Source: Coleofasciculus sp. LEGE 07092
Lineage (GTDB): Bacteria; Cyanobacteriota; Cyanobacteriia; Cyanobacteriales; Coleofasciculaceae
Assembly: GCF_015207375.1 (NCBI RefSeq)
Contig: NZ_JADEWY010000027.1
Coordinates: 1-55,573, forward strand
Reading direction: 5' to 3'
DNA length: 55,573 nt
Shown here: positions 15,226-24,494 of the stretch, piece after piece
How positions within the stretch are numbered: position 1 is the stretch's first letter
Layout of the letters: each line of letters starts with the position of its first letter
Program-made: the position numbers and the translations under genes
The notes under the pieces: generated by a model
What the model was told of the DNA's origin: nothing
The model's input: only the letters and a program-made list of their open reading frames with translations
Databases searched by the model: none

Positions 15226-18207
15226 TCAGTTAAATTCTTCCCCCTGCACTCCCGTTCCCCTGAGAACCTCATCGATCGCTTGCAGCAAATCCTGTGCTGT
15301 GTAGGGTTTCGACAAAAAGGCTTGGACACTAGACTTAGGAGATTGAGCTAATTGATTGTTAGAAACAAGTCCGCTGACTGCAATAATTTTGACTTGGGGA
15401 TTAATTTTTTCTAGGGTGCGGATTGTAGTAGCGCCATCCATCAATGGCATCATCATATCCACTAAAACTAGCCCAACTTCCTCCTTGTGCTGGACGTAAA
15501 GCGCGATCGCTTCAATCCCATCATTAGCGGTTAGTACCCGATAATTGTAAGCCTCCAAAGAAGTCTTATTGGTTTCGCGAATAGCGGCTTCATCATCCAC
15601 CACTAAAATTAACTCCCCTTGTCCTAAAGGCAATGCGCTCTCCTCAGTCTGGGGAGATTGCTCTGCCTCTATTGCTGGTAAGTATGCAGAAATTTGCGTT
15701 CCTTCGTCTACTGCACTCGTCACCTCCAAAAAACCGCCGTGACTTTTAACAATAGTCAGAACCGTCGAAAGTCCCAAACCCGTACCTTTACCCAACTCTT
15801 TGGTTGTGAAAAATGGCTCGAAAATTCGCTCCACGACTTCTGCCGACATTCCCATTCCTGTATCTGAGACAGTTATCGCCACATAAGAACCCACACGGGC
15901 ATCAAGATTCATCCTCGCATAACTGTCATCAATCAGTCTATTCGTAGCACTTAACGTTAACGTTCCACCGTGAGGCATGGCATCACGAGCATTAACACAC
16001 AAATTCATTAAAACCTGATGCAACTGTGTCGCATCTCCAGAAACCATCCACAGGTTTTGCGAGATATCGCTATGAAATTCAATAAATTTGGGAAATGTCT
16101 CATACACAATTTGCCGAATTTCTAGAACTAAATGCCGCATTTGAAGAGCAGTATGCTTGCCTTCAACACCCCGTGCAAAGGATAAAACTTGCTTGACTAA
16201 AGCTGCACCACGTCTGGCACTACTTTCAATTGTCTCAAGTAACATCGGCTTTTTATCCACCGGAACTTGTGCCTGTAACAGCAGTTGCGCTGATGCCAGA
16301 ATGGGCGTTAAAATATTGTTAAGGTCGTGGGTAATACCACTAGCTAGAGTTCCGATACTCTCTAAGCGTTGGGCGCGGAGAAACTGAGCTTCGAGTTGTT
16401 TTTGTTCTGTAATGTCAGTATTAACCACTAGAATAGATGTGGGATTTTCCTTCTCATCAAGCATCAACGTCCAGCGGCTTTCAACCAAGATTGTCTTACC
16501 ATTTTTTGTGACTTGAGGCAACTCACCCTGCCATTTACCGTTTAAAACAACAGTCTTGAAGGCTTCTGCCAATTGAGGCGTTTTTCGTTGATACAGGAGT
16601 TGTAAAGCATTTTTGCCCAGACTTTCCTCGGCTTGCCAACCGTATAGCCGACTAGCTCCTTGGTTCCAAAATAAAATTAGACCTTCTAAATCTCGAACCA
16701 GAATAGCGTCTGTTGTGATATCCAGTAAAGCCGCTTGGAAGCGAATCTTTTGTTCGGCTTGCTTGCGCTGGCTGATGTCTTGAAAATAAACAGACAAACC
16801 CTCTTTAGAAGGATAAGCATGGACGGCAAACCAGGTATTGAGAGGTGGATAGAATTCTTCAAATTCAACACTAATTTGTTGGGATACCGCTTTGTGATAC
16901 TCAGGGTAAAATTTATACCCCACGGCTTCGGAAAACTTATCCCAAACAGTCTGCCCAAGCAGTTCCGCTCGCGTGCTTTGCAAAAGCCGCTCGGCTTGCA
17001 GGTTCAGGTAAGTAAATCGCCACTCCTTATCGAGGGCAAAGAATCCATCGGTAATGCTTTCAAGAATATTGATAATGCGTGTATTCGACTCCCGCAGCGC
17101 CACTTCAGCTTGTTTGCGTTCAGTGACATCAGTCTGAATGCCGACAAAGTAAAGTAAATCACCTTCGTCTGAAAAGACGGGCGAGATTTTCAGCTCGTTC
17201 CAGAAAGGCTGACCGTCTTTGCGGTAGTTTAGCAGCGTGACTGTTACTTCTTGACGATGAGCAGCAGCGTCACGAAGTTGAGCAACCGTTTGCTGATCGC
17301 TTCCTGCTCCTTGCAAAAAACGGCAGTTACGACCGATGATTTCCTCGGGACTGTATCCTGTCATCCGCGAGAAGGCGGAGTTGGAGTAGATAATAGGATT
17401 ATCGGGTTGGTTTGGGTCGGTAATCAGAACTCCATCAGAGACGGAAGCTATGGCTAACGATAGGCGCAGATTCTCTGCCGCCGCTTCCTGTAAGGCTTGC
17501 TCGTGGCGCTGGCGTTCTGCCCGTGCTGCCAACTGTTCCGCCCATGTGAGCTGTTCCTGCCTGACTCTGGAATAGTAGTTTCGGAAGAAATATGCCAAAT
17601 CTGGCTCGGACTCAACCAAGGCATCAAAATGGTCAATCACCCGCTTGTCGGCTTCCCACGCTACTTCTGGGTGAGCTTCCATCCAGGTATGACACATTTT
17701 GACATAAGCTATCAATATAACTAAGTGCTGGTAGTTAGCACTACCTAACACACGGCGCAGTTGTCTACGGCAATCTTCAGCCCGTTTTTGTTGGAGGGCG
17801 ATCGCAATTGCACACCCCAGTACACTCGTTTCTAGTACTGAGTTAGACTTTGACCACACCCTCAGACTATTAGGCTGCCCTGCTAGAACCTTGAGGTATT
17901 CATCAATGTCATCTGCGGTTGGAGGAGGTAATTCAAGGAACTCCAACACCTCTTTCGCCTGCATCCCCAGAGAATACAGGGAACAACTGTGGCAAATCAG
18001 GCAATAGGGAACGGCACAGAAACGCGAGAGGTAGGCAGAAAGCTTTTCCTTAAATAGAACAGGCAGGGGATTGTTGATATAGGCATTCAGCGTCTGATTC
18101 CATAGGTTTTCTAGCACCTGGGGTGTCTGTACTGCTGGACTGAAGAAGGGTGGGAAAAAACCTAATTTTTCCTCTATTTTTACTTTAACTCGTTCCCTAG
18201 TCTGCAT
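15226..18207 (-). CDS. LOV-PAS hybrid histidine kinase with CxxC N-terminal domain
   Basis: A 993-residue predicted cytosolic kinase. Order: an N-terminal helical domain with C69-x-x-C72-H resembling the AhpD/carboxymuconolactone fold (about 1-215); a LOV domain (about 245-365) with GRNCRFLQG at 292-300, whose Cys295 is the flavin-adduct residue; two further PAS domains (about 375-485 and 490-600); a HisKA domain with phospho-acceptor His627 in GITHDLNN; an HATPase with the GTGLGLS lid; and a receiver with Asp871, Asp872, Asp917 and Lys967. It should sense blue light and possibly redox state. No output regulator is adjacent. Confidence 0.9.
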   Translation of the reverse strand: MQTRERVKVKIEEKLGFFPPFFSPAVQTPQVLENLWNQTLNAYINNPLPVLFKEKLSAYLSRFCAVPYCLICHSCSLYSLGMQAKEVLEFLELPPPTADDIDEYLKVLAGQPNSLRVWSKSNSVLETSVLGCAIAIALQQKRAEDCRRQLRRVLGSANYQHLVILIAYVKMCHTWMEAHPEVAWEADKRVIDHFDALVESEPDLAYFFRNYYSRVRQEQLTWAEQLAARAERQRHEQALQEAAAENLRLSLAIASVSDGVLITDPNQPDNPIIYSNSAFSRMTGYSPEEIIGRNCRFLQGAGSDQQTVAQLRDAAAHRQEVTVTLLNYRKDGQPFWNELKISPVFSDEGDLLYFVGIQTDVTERKQAEVALRESNTRIINILESITDGFFALDKEWRFTYLNLQAERLLQSTRAELLGQTVWDKFSEAVGYKFYPEYHKAVSQQISVEFEEFYPPLNTWFAVHAYPSKEGLSVYFQDISQRKQAEQKIRFQAALLDITTDAILVRDLEGLILFWNQGASRLYGWQAEESLGKNALQLLYQRKTPQLAEAFKTVVLNGKWQGELPQVTKNGKTILVESRWTLMLDEKENPTSILVVNTDITEQKQLEAQFLRAQRLESIGTLASGITHDLNNILTPILASAQLLLQAQVPVDKKPMLLETIESSARRGAALVKQVLSFARGVEGKHTALQMRHLVLEIRQIVYETFPKFIEFHSDISQNLWMVSGDATQLHQVLMNLCVNARDAMPHGGTLTLSATNRLIDDSYARMNLDARVGSYVAITVSDTGMGMSAEVVERIFEPFFTTKELGKGTGLGLSTVLTIVKSHGGFLEVTSAVDEGTQISAYLPAIEAEQSPQTEESALPLGQGELILVVDDEAAIRETNKTSLEAYNYRVLTANDGIEAIALYVQHKEEVGLVLVDMMMPLMDGATTIRTLEKINPQVKIIAVSGLVSNNQLAQSPKSSVQAFLSKPYTAQDLLQAIDEVLRGTGVQGEEFN

Positions 18208-18842
18208 AAATTCTGTAGGCTTTTTTTAAACGTCGCTGTAAATTGCAAGTCTATTAAGGGGGCTGGAATTTCGCTGGGCTAACTTAGATGGTAGCTCCAG
18301 CTTTTTAAGAAGTTTAGAGGATTAAACTTTTAAGCACCTGTACTCGTTTTGGTTTGCAAGGGAATGACACCAATCGTTTCGATAGTGTCTTCTGGAGCGG
18401 CAGTAGAACCGTGCTTGTATTAAATTGAACCTACCGTTGATTAACCTCTCGAAAACGACAGTAACCTTGTGTTTTTCTATATAGGGTTGCTCTCGTGTGA
18501 ATCAAAAGATAAAATCACCGCAGGTGCGGCTGTAGCCAGTTAGGAGCTAGGTTCAAATGCTTTACACCTATAACTGGGGAATGCAATCTGAGAATTTTTA
18601 TCAGGTCAAACTGACAATCGCCTTACTCAGGGGTTATGATTTGATGTAAAGCAAACGGATTAGTAAAAGGAATTGGTAAAACTATCCTATAATATTACAA
18701 TCCGTTCTTTCATCGGCTTAAGGTAAAAGCGATCGATATTAAAGGTCTACAATCCTACGTCTCTTAATTATTATAGCTCCTTAAGAAAGAGAGTTGCGGA
18801 GTGATCCCCGTAGCCTTCAAAAAACAAATTTTTAGGACTGGA
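18208..18842. other. 635-bp gap upstream of the LOV kinase
   Basis: This gap lies between the start of the LOV kinase gene and the 3' end of the next minus-strand gene. It should contain the kinase promoter near 18210-18300. I see no ORF with coding character, no tRNA and no strong inverted repeat. Confidence 0.35.
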
Positions 18843-19184
18843 TTAAAAATTAAATCGTCCAGTCCGGATGAGTTGCAACCCAGCAAAGACTGAAGCAAAG
18901 GATAAAAAGAAATACCAGAGGCTAGTAGGTTTTAAAATCACGCTGCCACTTATAAAAACTAGCACAATACCCAATATCACTAAAATCCAGCCAAATCCAC
19001 CCGTTTCCCGCCGAAAAAATAGAAGCGATACCAGTCCGGCTAAAATTGCCAGCACCGAGCCAGTCGCAGAGATATCACGCCACCAGTAGGGAGAGATTTG
19101 CGTCGTAAAGAAAATGTTCTGCCCCAAAAAGTAAATTCCGGCAAAAACTAAAGCCAAACCAACAAGCTTGATTAAAAGCCGCAT
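18843..19184 (-). CDS. small four-helix membrane protein
   Basis: A 113-residue hydrophobic protein with four likely transmembrane helices (about 5-21, 41-58, 65-82 and 88-104) joined by short loops, including FFRRETGGFG between the second and third. I recognise no family. It lies 37 bp downstream of the aminotransferase gene on the same strand and may be co-transcribed. Codon use and HIP1 density are like its neighbours. Confidence 0.75.
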   Translation of the reverse strand: MRLLIKLVGLALVFAGIYFLGQNIFFTTQISPYWWRDISATGSVLAILAGLVSLLFFRRETGGFGWILVILGIVLVFISGSVILKPTSLWYFFLSFASVFAGLQLIRTGRFNF

Positions 19185-19221
19185 GATAAATTCTCAGTCA
19201 ATAACTCTCCCTATTCTGGCT

Positions 19222-20433
19222 TTATTCTGACTGAGACACCAGTGCTTCTGCCTGATACCGGATACCCGCTTGCTTGAATCGACGCAGCGCCTCACCCAAG
19301 CGATCGCACTCCGCAATCAAACTCACCCGCACGTATCCCTCACCCCCAACGCCAAAAGCATTCCCCGGCGTCACCACTACACCAGTTTGTTGTAAAAGAT
19401 CCAGGGCAAAATCGGTAGAACCCACACCAAGGGGACAAGGCACCCAGAGATACATGGTTGCCTTCGATTTGGGAATCTTCCAACCTAATTCTCCTAACCC
19501 CTGAATCAGAAAATCCCGACGACGGCGGTAACGCGCTTGCACCTCATGGACGTAGACATCCGGTAATTCCAAGGCGGTTTCAGCAGCGGTTTGTAATGCG
19601 GCAAAAATGCCGTAATCCAGATTCGTCTTTAAGGTACGCAACCCTTGAATGATGTGGCGATTCCCAACAACAAAGCCGACTCGCCAGCCAGCCATATTGT
19701 AAGTCTTAGATAAGGTATGGAACTCGACGCCTATCTCCTTCGCACCGGGAATTTCTAATAAGCTAGTGGGTTGATAGCCATCAAAGGCAAGTTCGGCATA
19801 ACATAGGTCGTGAACGAGTAAAATTTCGTACTTACGAGCAAAAGTAACAATTTCCTCAAAAAACTCGCGGGGGGCAGTGGCAGTAGTAGGATTACTGGGA
19901 TAGTTGAAATAGAGAATTTTGGCGCGTTCGGCTATCTTATCGGGAATAGCCCCTAAATCAATGAGCCAATCCTTTTCAGGTTTGAGAATCAGGCTGTGAA
20001 TTTCTCCACCCGCAATCAAGGGACCCCGGAAATGAGCCGGATATGCCGGACTTGGAACTAATACCAAGTCCCCTGGATTGACGTAGGCTAGCGCCAGGTG
20101 AGTCAACCCTTCCTTAGAACCCAACAAAGGTAGGGCTTCGCTATCCGGGTCTAAGTTTACATCGTAGCGGCGGCGATACCAACTAGTGATGGCGCGGCGG
20201 AAATTAGCGGTGCCTTCAAAGGGAGGATAACCGTGGTTGGCGGGATTTTGCAAGGCTGCGATCGCGGCTTCAATCACGGGTGCAGGTGCAGAACCGTCGG
20301 GATTGCCCATTCCCAAGTCAATCAAATCCAGTCCCTGTTCTCTGGCACGCGCCTTGAGTTCATCTAAACGGGCAAACACATAAGGAGGTAAGGCACTCAG
20401 GCGATCAGCAGGGGTAATCCAATCCAAGTTCAT
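19222..20433 (-). CDS. class I/II PLP aminotransferase (aspartate/LL-DAP type)
   Basis: A 403-residue fold-type I aminotransferase. Landmarks are LIDLGMGNPDGSAP, LLGSKEGLTHLALAYVNPGD, NYPSNPTTA for substrate carboxylate binding, and HTLSKTYNMAGWRVGF, where Lys forms the PLP aldimine and the following Arg belongs to the SKxxxxxxR signature. Cyanobacterial relatives are annotated as aspartate, alanine or LL-diaminopimelate aminotransferase; the sequence alone does not choose. A second, distant aminotransferase is at 34062. Confidence 0.88.
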   Translation of the reverse strand: MNLDWITPADRLSALPPYVFARLDELKARAREQGLDLIDLGMGNPDGSAPAPVIEAAIAALQNPANHGYPPFEGTANFRRAITSWYRRRYDVNLDPDSEALPLLGSKEGLTHLALAYVNPGDLVLVPSPAYPAHFRGPLIAGGEIHSLILKPEKDWLIDLGAIPDKIAERAKILYFNYPSNPTTATAPREFFEEIVTFARKYEILLVHDLCYAELAFDGYQPTSLLEIPGAKEIGVEFHTLSKTYNMAGWRVGFVVGNRHIIQGLRTLKTNLDYGIFAALQTAAETALELPDVYVHEVQARYRRRRDFLIQGLGELGWKIPKSKATMYLWVPCPLGVGSTDFALDLLQQTGVVVTPGNAFGVGGEGYVRVSLIAECDRLGEALRRFKQAGIRYQAEALVSQSE

Positions 20434-20562
20434 TAGAAAGCGGCGCTCTCCTTGTTAATTCAAGACCACCAAGACACAATTCTACAACTGCCGATGCACG
20501 CCTATACAGCCTGATGGTTGGTTTAGATGTCTTAGCAGTTTTCAACTGTATCAACCCTGTTC

Positions 20563-21747
20563 TCACTCGTCAATCGCTGGTGTTAAACTCAATGAGCTGC
20601 GATTTTTTTCTACAGGCGCTGTTGTAGATACCATTGCCGCCATAAGTTGCTCCGGCATCACCTCAAAGGGTAATCTGTGGATATCAGAATGTGGGGTGCA
20701 AGCAATTTCAGCCGCCTGTCGCAACTGTGCCAGGGTAATCGTCCCTAACCCCAAATCCTCAAGGGTTTTAGGCAAACCTATTTCAGTATAAAACTTCAAC
20801 AACTGCTGCCGTGCCGATGCTGCTAGTTGATTGCCTTGCACCATTTCTTCTAAGCGCAGTTGCACGAGAATGCCATACGCTACTTTCTCACCATGTAGGG
20901 CATCATGAGCTTCTAGGAGATGAGTTAAACCATTATGAACTGCATGGGCGGCAACAGTTCGGCATTGGGCACCCCCCAATCCGCCGATGACACCCGCCAA
21001 CAAGACGGTAGCATCAACAACTTCCCGCCAAACCTGACTACCTGGTTCGTTTAAAGCCGTAGCTGACTTTTGGAAGAGGATATCTCGCAGAACTCTTGCC
21101 TGTTGAACAGCGGCAATAATTAGGGTGTACTCCGAATGCCCACTGCTAACTGATGCTTCGTACCACTTCGCTAGGGCGTCGCCGATTCCTGCGACTAGGG
21201 TGCGTGGGGGTGCGGTTTGAATCAGGCTGTAATCAAGGATGAGCAAGTCGGGACACTGATCCAGACTAACATCGTATAGGAAAGCCCCTTGATCAGAATA
21301 GATATTGGAGAGGGCAGTCCAAGCGGCACAGGTTGCCCCAGATGTGGGGATGGTAACAACAGGGAACTGGCACTGATGCGCCAGGAGTTTAGCGGTGTCT
21401 AGGGCTTTACCGCCACCGATACCGATAATGAAGTCTGCCTGATGGGAGGTAGCGGTTTTTCGCAGGGATGCTAAGGATGCTTCGCTACAGTCTGGAGAGT
21501 AAAATGCTGTGGCAAAGTTGAGCTGTTGTTGTTCGAGTGCTGGTTCCAGGTGTGCTGCTAGGGTAGCCAGCGTATGTTTGCCGCCAACAATTAAGGGGCG
21601 ATGCCCCAAACGAGCGATCGCTTTTCCGGATTCTGGCAATGCCTGGGAACCACGCAGCACCTGTGCTGGTGCTACGGTTAGAGATAGGAGGGGAGTTGGG
21701 TTGATTGTGGATTGAGCGGACAATTTGGGTGAGGATTGGTTAGGCAT
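20563..21747 (-). CDS. iron-containing alcohol dehydrogenase / glycerol dehydrogenase-like protein
   Basis: A 394-residue member of the group III metal-dependent dehydrogenases. The NAD-binding loop GIGGGKALDTAK and PTSGATCAAW follow the glycerol-dehydrogenase pattern. Metal ligands are expected at Asp of GIGDALAKWYEA and the His residues of AHAVHNGLTH and ALHGEKVAYG. The N-terminal 25 residues precede the Rossmann part. The likely substrate is a small polyol or aldehyde. It is on the same strand as its neighbours, separated by more than 100 bp from each. Confidence 0.85.
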   Translation of the reverse strand: MPNQSSPKLSAQSTINPTPLLSLTVAPAQVLRGSQALPESGKAIARLGHRPLIVGGKHTLATLAAHLEPALEQQQLNFATAFYSPDCSEASLASLRKTATSHQADFIIGIGGGKALDTAKLLAHQCQFPVVTIPTSGATCAAWTALSNIYSDQGAFLYDVSLDQCPDLLILDYSLIQTAPPRTLVAGIGDALAKWYEASVSSGHSEYTLIIAAVQQARVLRDILFQKSATALNEPGSQVWREVVDATVLLAGVIGGLGGAQCRTVAAHAVHNGLTHLLEAHDALHGEKVAYGILVQLRLEEMVQGNQLAASARQQLLKFYTEIGLPKTLEDLGLGTITLAQLRQAAEIACTPHSDIHRLPFEVMPEQLMAAMVSTTAPVEKNRSSLSLTPAIDE

Positions 21748-21907
21748 TCAATACCACTAGGCTGAGAACGAAATTTTTGTCAATAGATACAGGTATAAAA
21801 TTGTACTACAAAATGCAAGCCCTGATCCCCTAACCCCTTTTCCCAAGCTTGGGAGAAGGAAAACTAAAACCTGCATTCGCTTAATGACTGGCTTTCCTCT
21901 CCCTTTC

Positions 21908-21925
21908 CCCCCCAGTTCTGGGGGG
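21908..21925. repeat. GC hairpin CCCCCCAG/CTGGGGGG
   Basis: A perfect 8-bp stem with a 2-nt loop in the gap between ycf51 and the dehydrogenase gene. It lies in a C/T-rich then G/A-rich tract like those in other gaps of this genome, so it is probably part of an interspersed repeat. It may also end the ycf51 transcript. Confidence 0.45.
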
Positions 21926-21960
21926 ACTAAGGGGGGAACAAGAGAGACATCTAGTAAGCT

Positions 21961-22479
21961 TTAGGTTGAAGAATCAGGTAACTGGGCGAAGCTTTCCGGG
22001 TAAATATCAATTGCCATTTGCTCATCATCACGCCTAGCGAGCGATCGCTTTACCTGTCCCAAGAATAGGGGTTTAGAAACCCCAGGTTCTGGATGGATGA
22101 CGGTGCGGACGCGAATAGTCATCTTGTTATCTGAACCCCCCAAGCGTCCGAATGAAAAAAAGTCACCGGCGGCTTGGCGCATAGTCGCCTCCAATTCAGA
22201 TTCAGTGATGGTTGGTGGTACGGCAATGACCGTTTGATTGCCGCCGTTGTCGTAAACCAATGAGGAATGGATAGCACCGGGAATTGCTGTGCGGGTTAAG
22301 GGGACAAGACTCAGGGCAAATAAGCCGCCCGTTATAACAGCCATAAAGCCGGTTATTCCGACCAGTCGAAAGCGGATGCCCCATTTCAAAATGAAACCCA
22401 GTAGGGACAAAAGTCCACAGACTAGGGTAAGAATGCCTACCCATTGGGTATAAGTGAGAAAATTAGCGGTTGTCGGCAT
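21961..22479 (-). CDS. ycf51: Ycf51-like protein (DUF2518)
   Basis: A 172-residue protein with two N-terminal membrane helices (about 12-32 and 38-60) and a soluble domain starting TRTAIPGAIHSSLVYDNG, with TVIAVPPTITESELEATMRQAA and the later HPEPGVSKPLFLGQVKRSL, which match my memory of Ycf51 from cyanobacteria and some plastid genomes. Function is unknown; a thylakoid or inner-membrane location is likely. It lies 46 bp downstream of mntC and may be transcribed with it. Confidence 0.85.
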   Translation of the reverse strand: MPTTANFLTYTQWVGILTLVCGLLSLLGFILKWGIRFRLVGITGFMAVITGGLFALSLVPLTRTAIPGAIHSSLVYDNGGNQTVIAVPPTITESELEATMRQAAGDFFSFGRLGGSDNKMTIRVRTVIHPEPGVSKPLFLGQVKRSLARRDDEQMAIDIYPESFAQLPDSST

Positions 22480-22525
22480 AGTTTGGAATAGCGTGTGGCT
22501 GCTTTAGAAGACGCCAACGGTTAAT

Positions 22526-23560
22526 CTATCGAGAATTGTTAACTTTTTCCATCCTATCAGCGTCGTTACCCACCGCTTCTCCTTCTCCATCTGACTCGAA
22601 TGCCCTAGAGTTACCCCCCAGGGCTTCTACAATGGTGCGGGTATTGACAATCAGCATTTTGACATAGGTATCCCCCTCACTCCCCGATGCGCCGATTGAG
22701 TCAGAATAGAGTTCTGTCGGTGCTAATGTCACCCCAGCTTCTTCAGCCACAGTTTTAATTAACGCTGGATTAATCGTAGTTTCGGCAAAAATGGTGGGGA
22801 CACCGATTTTTTGGATGGAATCTGAGAGAGTTTTTACGGTTCGGGCGCTGGGCTGTTCCTCGGTGCTGATGCCAATGAGAGTGCCAGCAACATTTAATCC
22901 ATAGGCACGGGCGTAGTATTGAAAAGCATCGTGGGTCGTGACAAGTTGGCGCTGGTTTCCTGGAATGGTTTGAATCTGTTCGGCAATCCAGGTATCGAGT
23001 TGCTGCAATTCTTGGGTTAACTGTGCGGCATTCTGGGTGAATTTCTCTTTGTCTTCGGGTGAGAGTTCGATCAATTCGTCTCGAATCGCATTAACCATAG
23101 CGATCGCATTTTTGGCATCACCCCACACATGAGGGTCGGGTTCTTTTTTCCCTTGATACTCAAAATCCAAAGGCTGCACCACTTCGCCAACTGCCAATTT
23201 CTTGGCGTTAACCCCAGCCGACTGCATCAGCTTAATCAGCCCTGGCTCTAAGTTATAGCCATTGTAGAAAATCAGGTCGGCTTCTTCCAATGCTTGAGAG
23301 TCGGCGGGTACGGGTTCGTAAACGTGAGGGTCAGCCCCTGGTTCTAGGATACCTGTCAACTCAATCTCATCTCCTCCGACCTGTTCAGTCCAGTCGGCAA
23401 TGATGGTGCTAGTCGCTACAACATTAGGCTTGTCGTCAGCGCCTACACTCGTCCCATTGGTACTGGTCGTATCGCAGCCGCTGATCCAAAATCCTAGAAT
23501 AACCCCAGCAATCGCCCTGCACAGGCGGTTTCTACCTTGGGGCTGAGGGTTCGCTTTCAT
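22526..23560 (-). CDS. mntC: manganese (or zinc) ABC transporter substrate-binding lipoprotein
   Basis: A 344-residue cluster A-I metal-binding lipoprotein. The signal peptide ends in a lipobox at SGC (about residue 29). Metal ligands are expected in DPHVYEP (His), DPHVWGD (His), IFAETTINP (Glu) and a C-terminal Asp in LYSDS; the Glu ligand favours Mn over Zn. It delivers the metal to the MntAB permease encoded divergently. In the well-known Synechocystis locus the three genes form one operon, so the divergent arrangement here is different. Confidence 0.9.
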   Translation of the reverse strand: MKANPQPQGRNRLCRAIAGVILGFWISGCDTTSTNGTSVGADDKPNVVATSTIIADWTEQVGGDEIELTGILEPGADPHVYEPVPADSQALEEADLIFYNGYNLEPGLIKLMQSAGVNAKKLAVGEVVQPLDFEYQGKKEPDPHVWGDAKNAIAMVNAIRDELIELSPEDKEKFTQNAAQLTQELQQLDTWIAEQIQTIPGNQRQLVTTHDAFQYYARAYGLNVAGTLIGISTEEQPSARTVKTLSDSIQKIGVPTIFAETTINPALIKTVAEEAGVTLAPTELYSDSIGASGSEGDTYVKMLIVNTRTIVEALGGNSRAFESDGEGEAVGNDADRMEKVNNSR

Positions 23561-23653
23561 AGAGTTGTTACATTGGTTTTCATATTGTTTTCATTTTTGA
23601 GCGTACAATATTTTCATATTCGTTTCATTTTTTCAGTCCCCCAACATTTCACC
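23561..23653. promoter_or_regulatory. divergent mntC/mntA control region with phased TTTCAT boxes
   Basis: This 93-bp region contains four direct TTTCAT boxes starting at 23578, 23589, 23612 and 23623, spaced 11, 23 and 11 bp, about one, two and one helical turns, all in the same orientation. Such phased direct repeats suit an OmpR-type response regulator; in Synechocystis the mnt genes are repressed by ManS/ManR. Which regulator binds here is not shown by the sequence. Confidence 0.55.
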
Positions 23654-24451
23654 ATGACAACTGTTACATTCTGCAACCTTGGTTCGAGCGACTATCCACT
23701 CAGCCACTCTACGACTCAGACCGGAATTATTAACATTGAACACCTTGGCGTGCAATACCGCCTGGTAGAAGCACTCCGGGATGTTACCTGCCCAGTCGAA
23801 CCGGGACGGTTAACGGGAATCATCGGTCCAAATGGGGCGGGAAAAAGTACGCTGATGAAAGCGATGCTGGGATTGGTTTCCCCGACTAGCGGCACGGCAG
23901 TGTATCAGGGAAAACCCTTGATGGAACAATTGGACAGGGTGGCTTACGTGCCGCAGCGATCGCAAATTGACTGGACATACCCGGCAACGGTATGGGATGT
24001 GGTGTTGATGGGACGAGTGCGGAAAACCGGTTGGTTTCGTCGCTTTTCGACAGTATCGCGTCGGGTAGCAGCAGATGCCTTGGAACGGGTTGGCATGAGT
24101 GAGTATCGCAACCGTCCCATCGGTCAGCTATCGGGAGGACAGCAGCAACGGGTTTTTTTAGCCAAAGCGTTAACCGAAGAGGCAGAAATTTTCTGTTTCG
24201 ATGAGCCGATGGCTGGGATTGATAAAAAGACTGAGGCGGTAGTGTTTGGGATTTTACACGAATTGGCTGACGCTGGCAAGATGGTGCTGGTGGTTCACCA
24301 TGATTTAGGGGAAGCGGTAACTAATTTTGACGATTTGATTTTGCTGAATCGGGAGTTAATTGCTAGGGGTTCGCGCCAAGAGGTTTTGACGGGTGATAAT
24401 TTGCAACGCGCTTATGGGGGGCAAGTAGTATTTTTCTCGGAAGCAGCGTAA
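23654..24451 (+). CDS. mntA: manganese ABC transporter ATP-binding protein
   Basis: A 265-residue ABC ATPase from the ATG at 23654 (MTTVTFCNLG). The open frame extends upstream to 23537, but that would overlap the start of mntC and add a hydrophobic stretch foreign to the family. Motifs: Walker A GPNGAGKST, the Q-loop in YVPQRSQIDW, signature LSGGQQQR, Walker B IFCFDEPMAGID and the switch His in VVHHDLG. It powers uptake with MntB and MntC. Confidence 0.92.
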   Translation: MTTVTFCNLGSSDYPLSHSTTQTGIINIEHLGVQYRLVEALRDVTCPVEPGRLTGIIGPNGAGKSTLMKAMLGLVSPTSGTAVYQGKPLMEQLDRVAYVPQRSQIDWTYPATVWDVVLMGRVRKTGWFRRFSTVSRRVAADALERVGMSEYRNRPIGQLSGGQQQRVFLAKALTEEAEIFCFDEPMAGIDKKTEAVVFGILHELADAGKMVLVVHHDLGEAVTNFDDLILLNRELIARGSRQEVLTGDNLQRAYGGQVVFFSEAA

Positions 24452-24494
24452 GCCGATGTCTCCTGACTTCTCTCTACTTATCTCCTAAATTCTC

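Noticed and set aside
18480-18610. GGTTCAAAT-like sequence suggesting a tRNA T-arm
   Set aside because: No acceptor, D-arm or anticodon stem can be paired around it.
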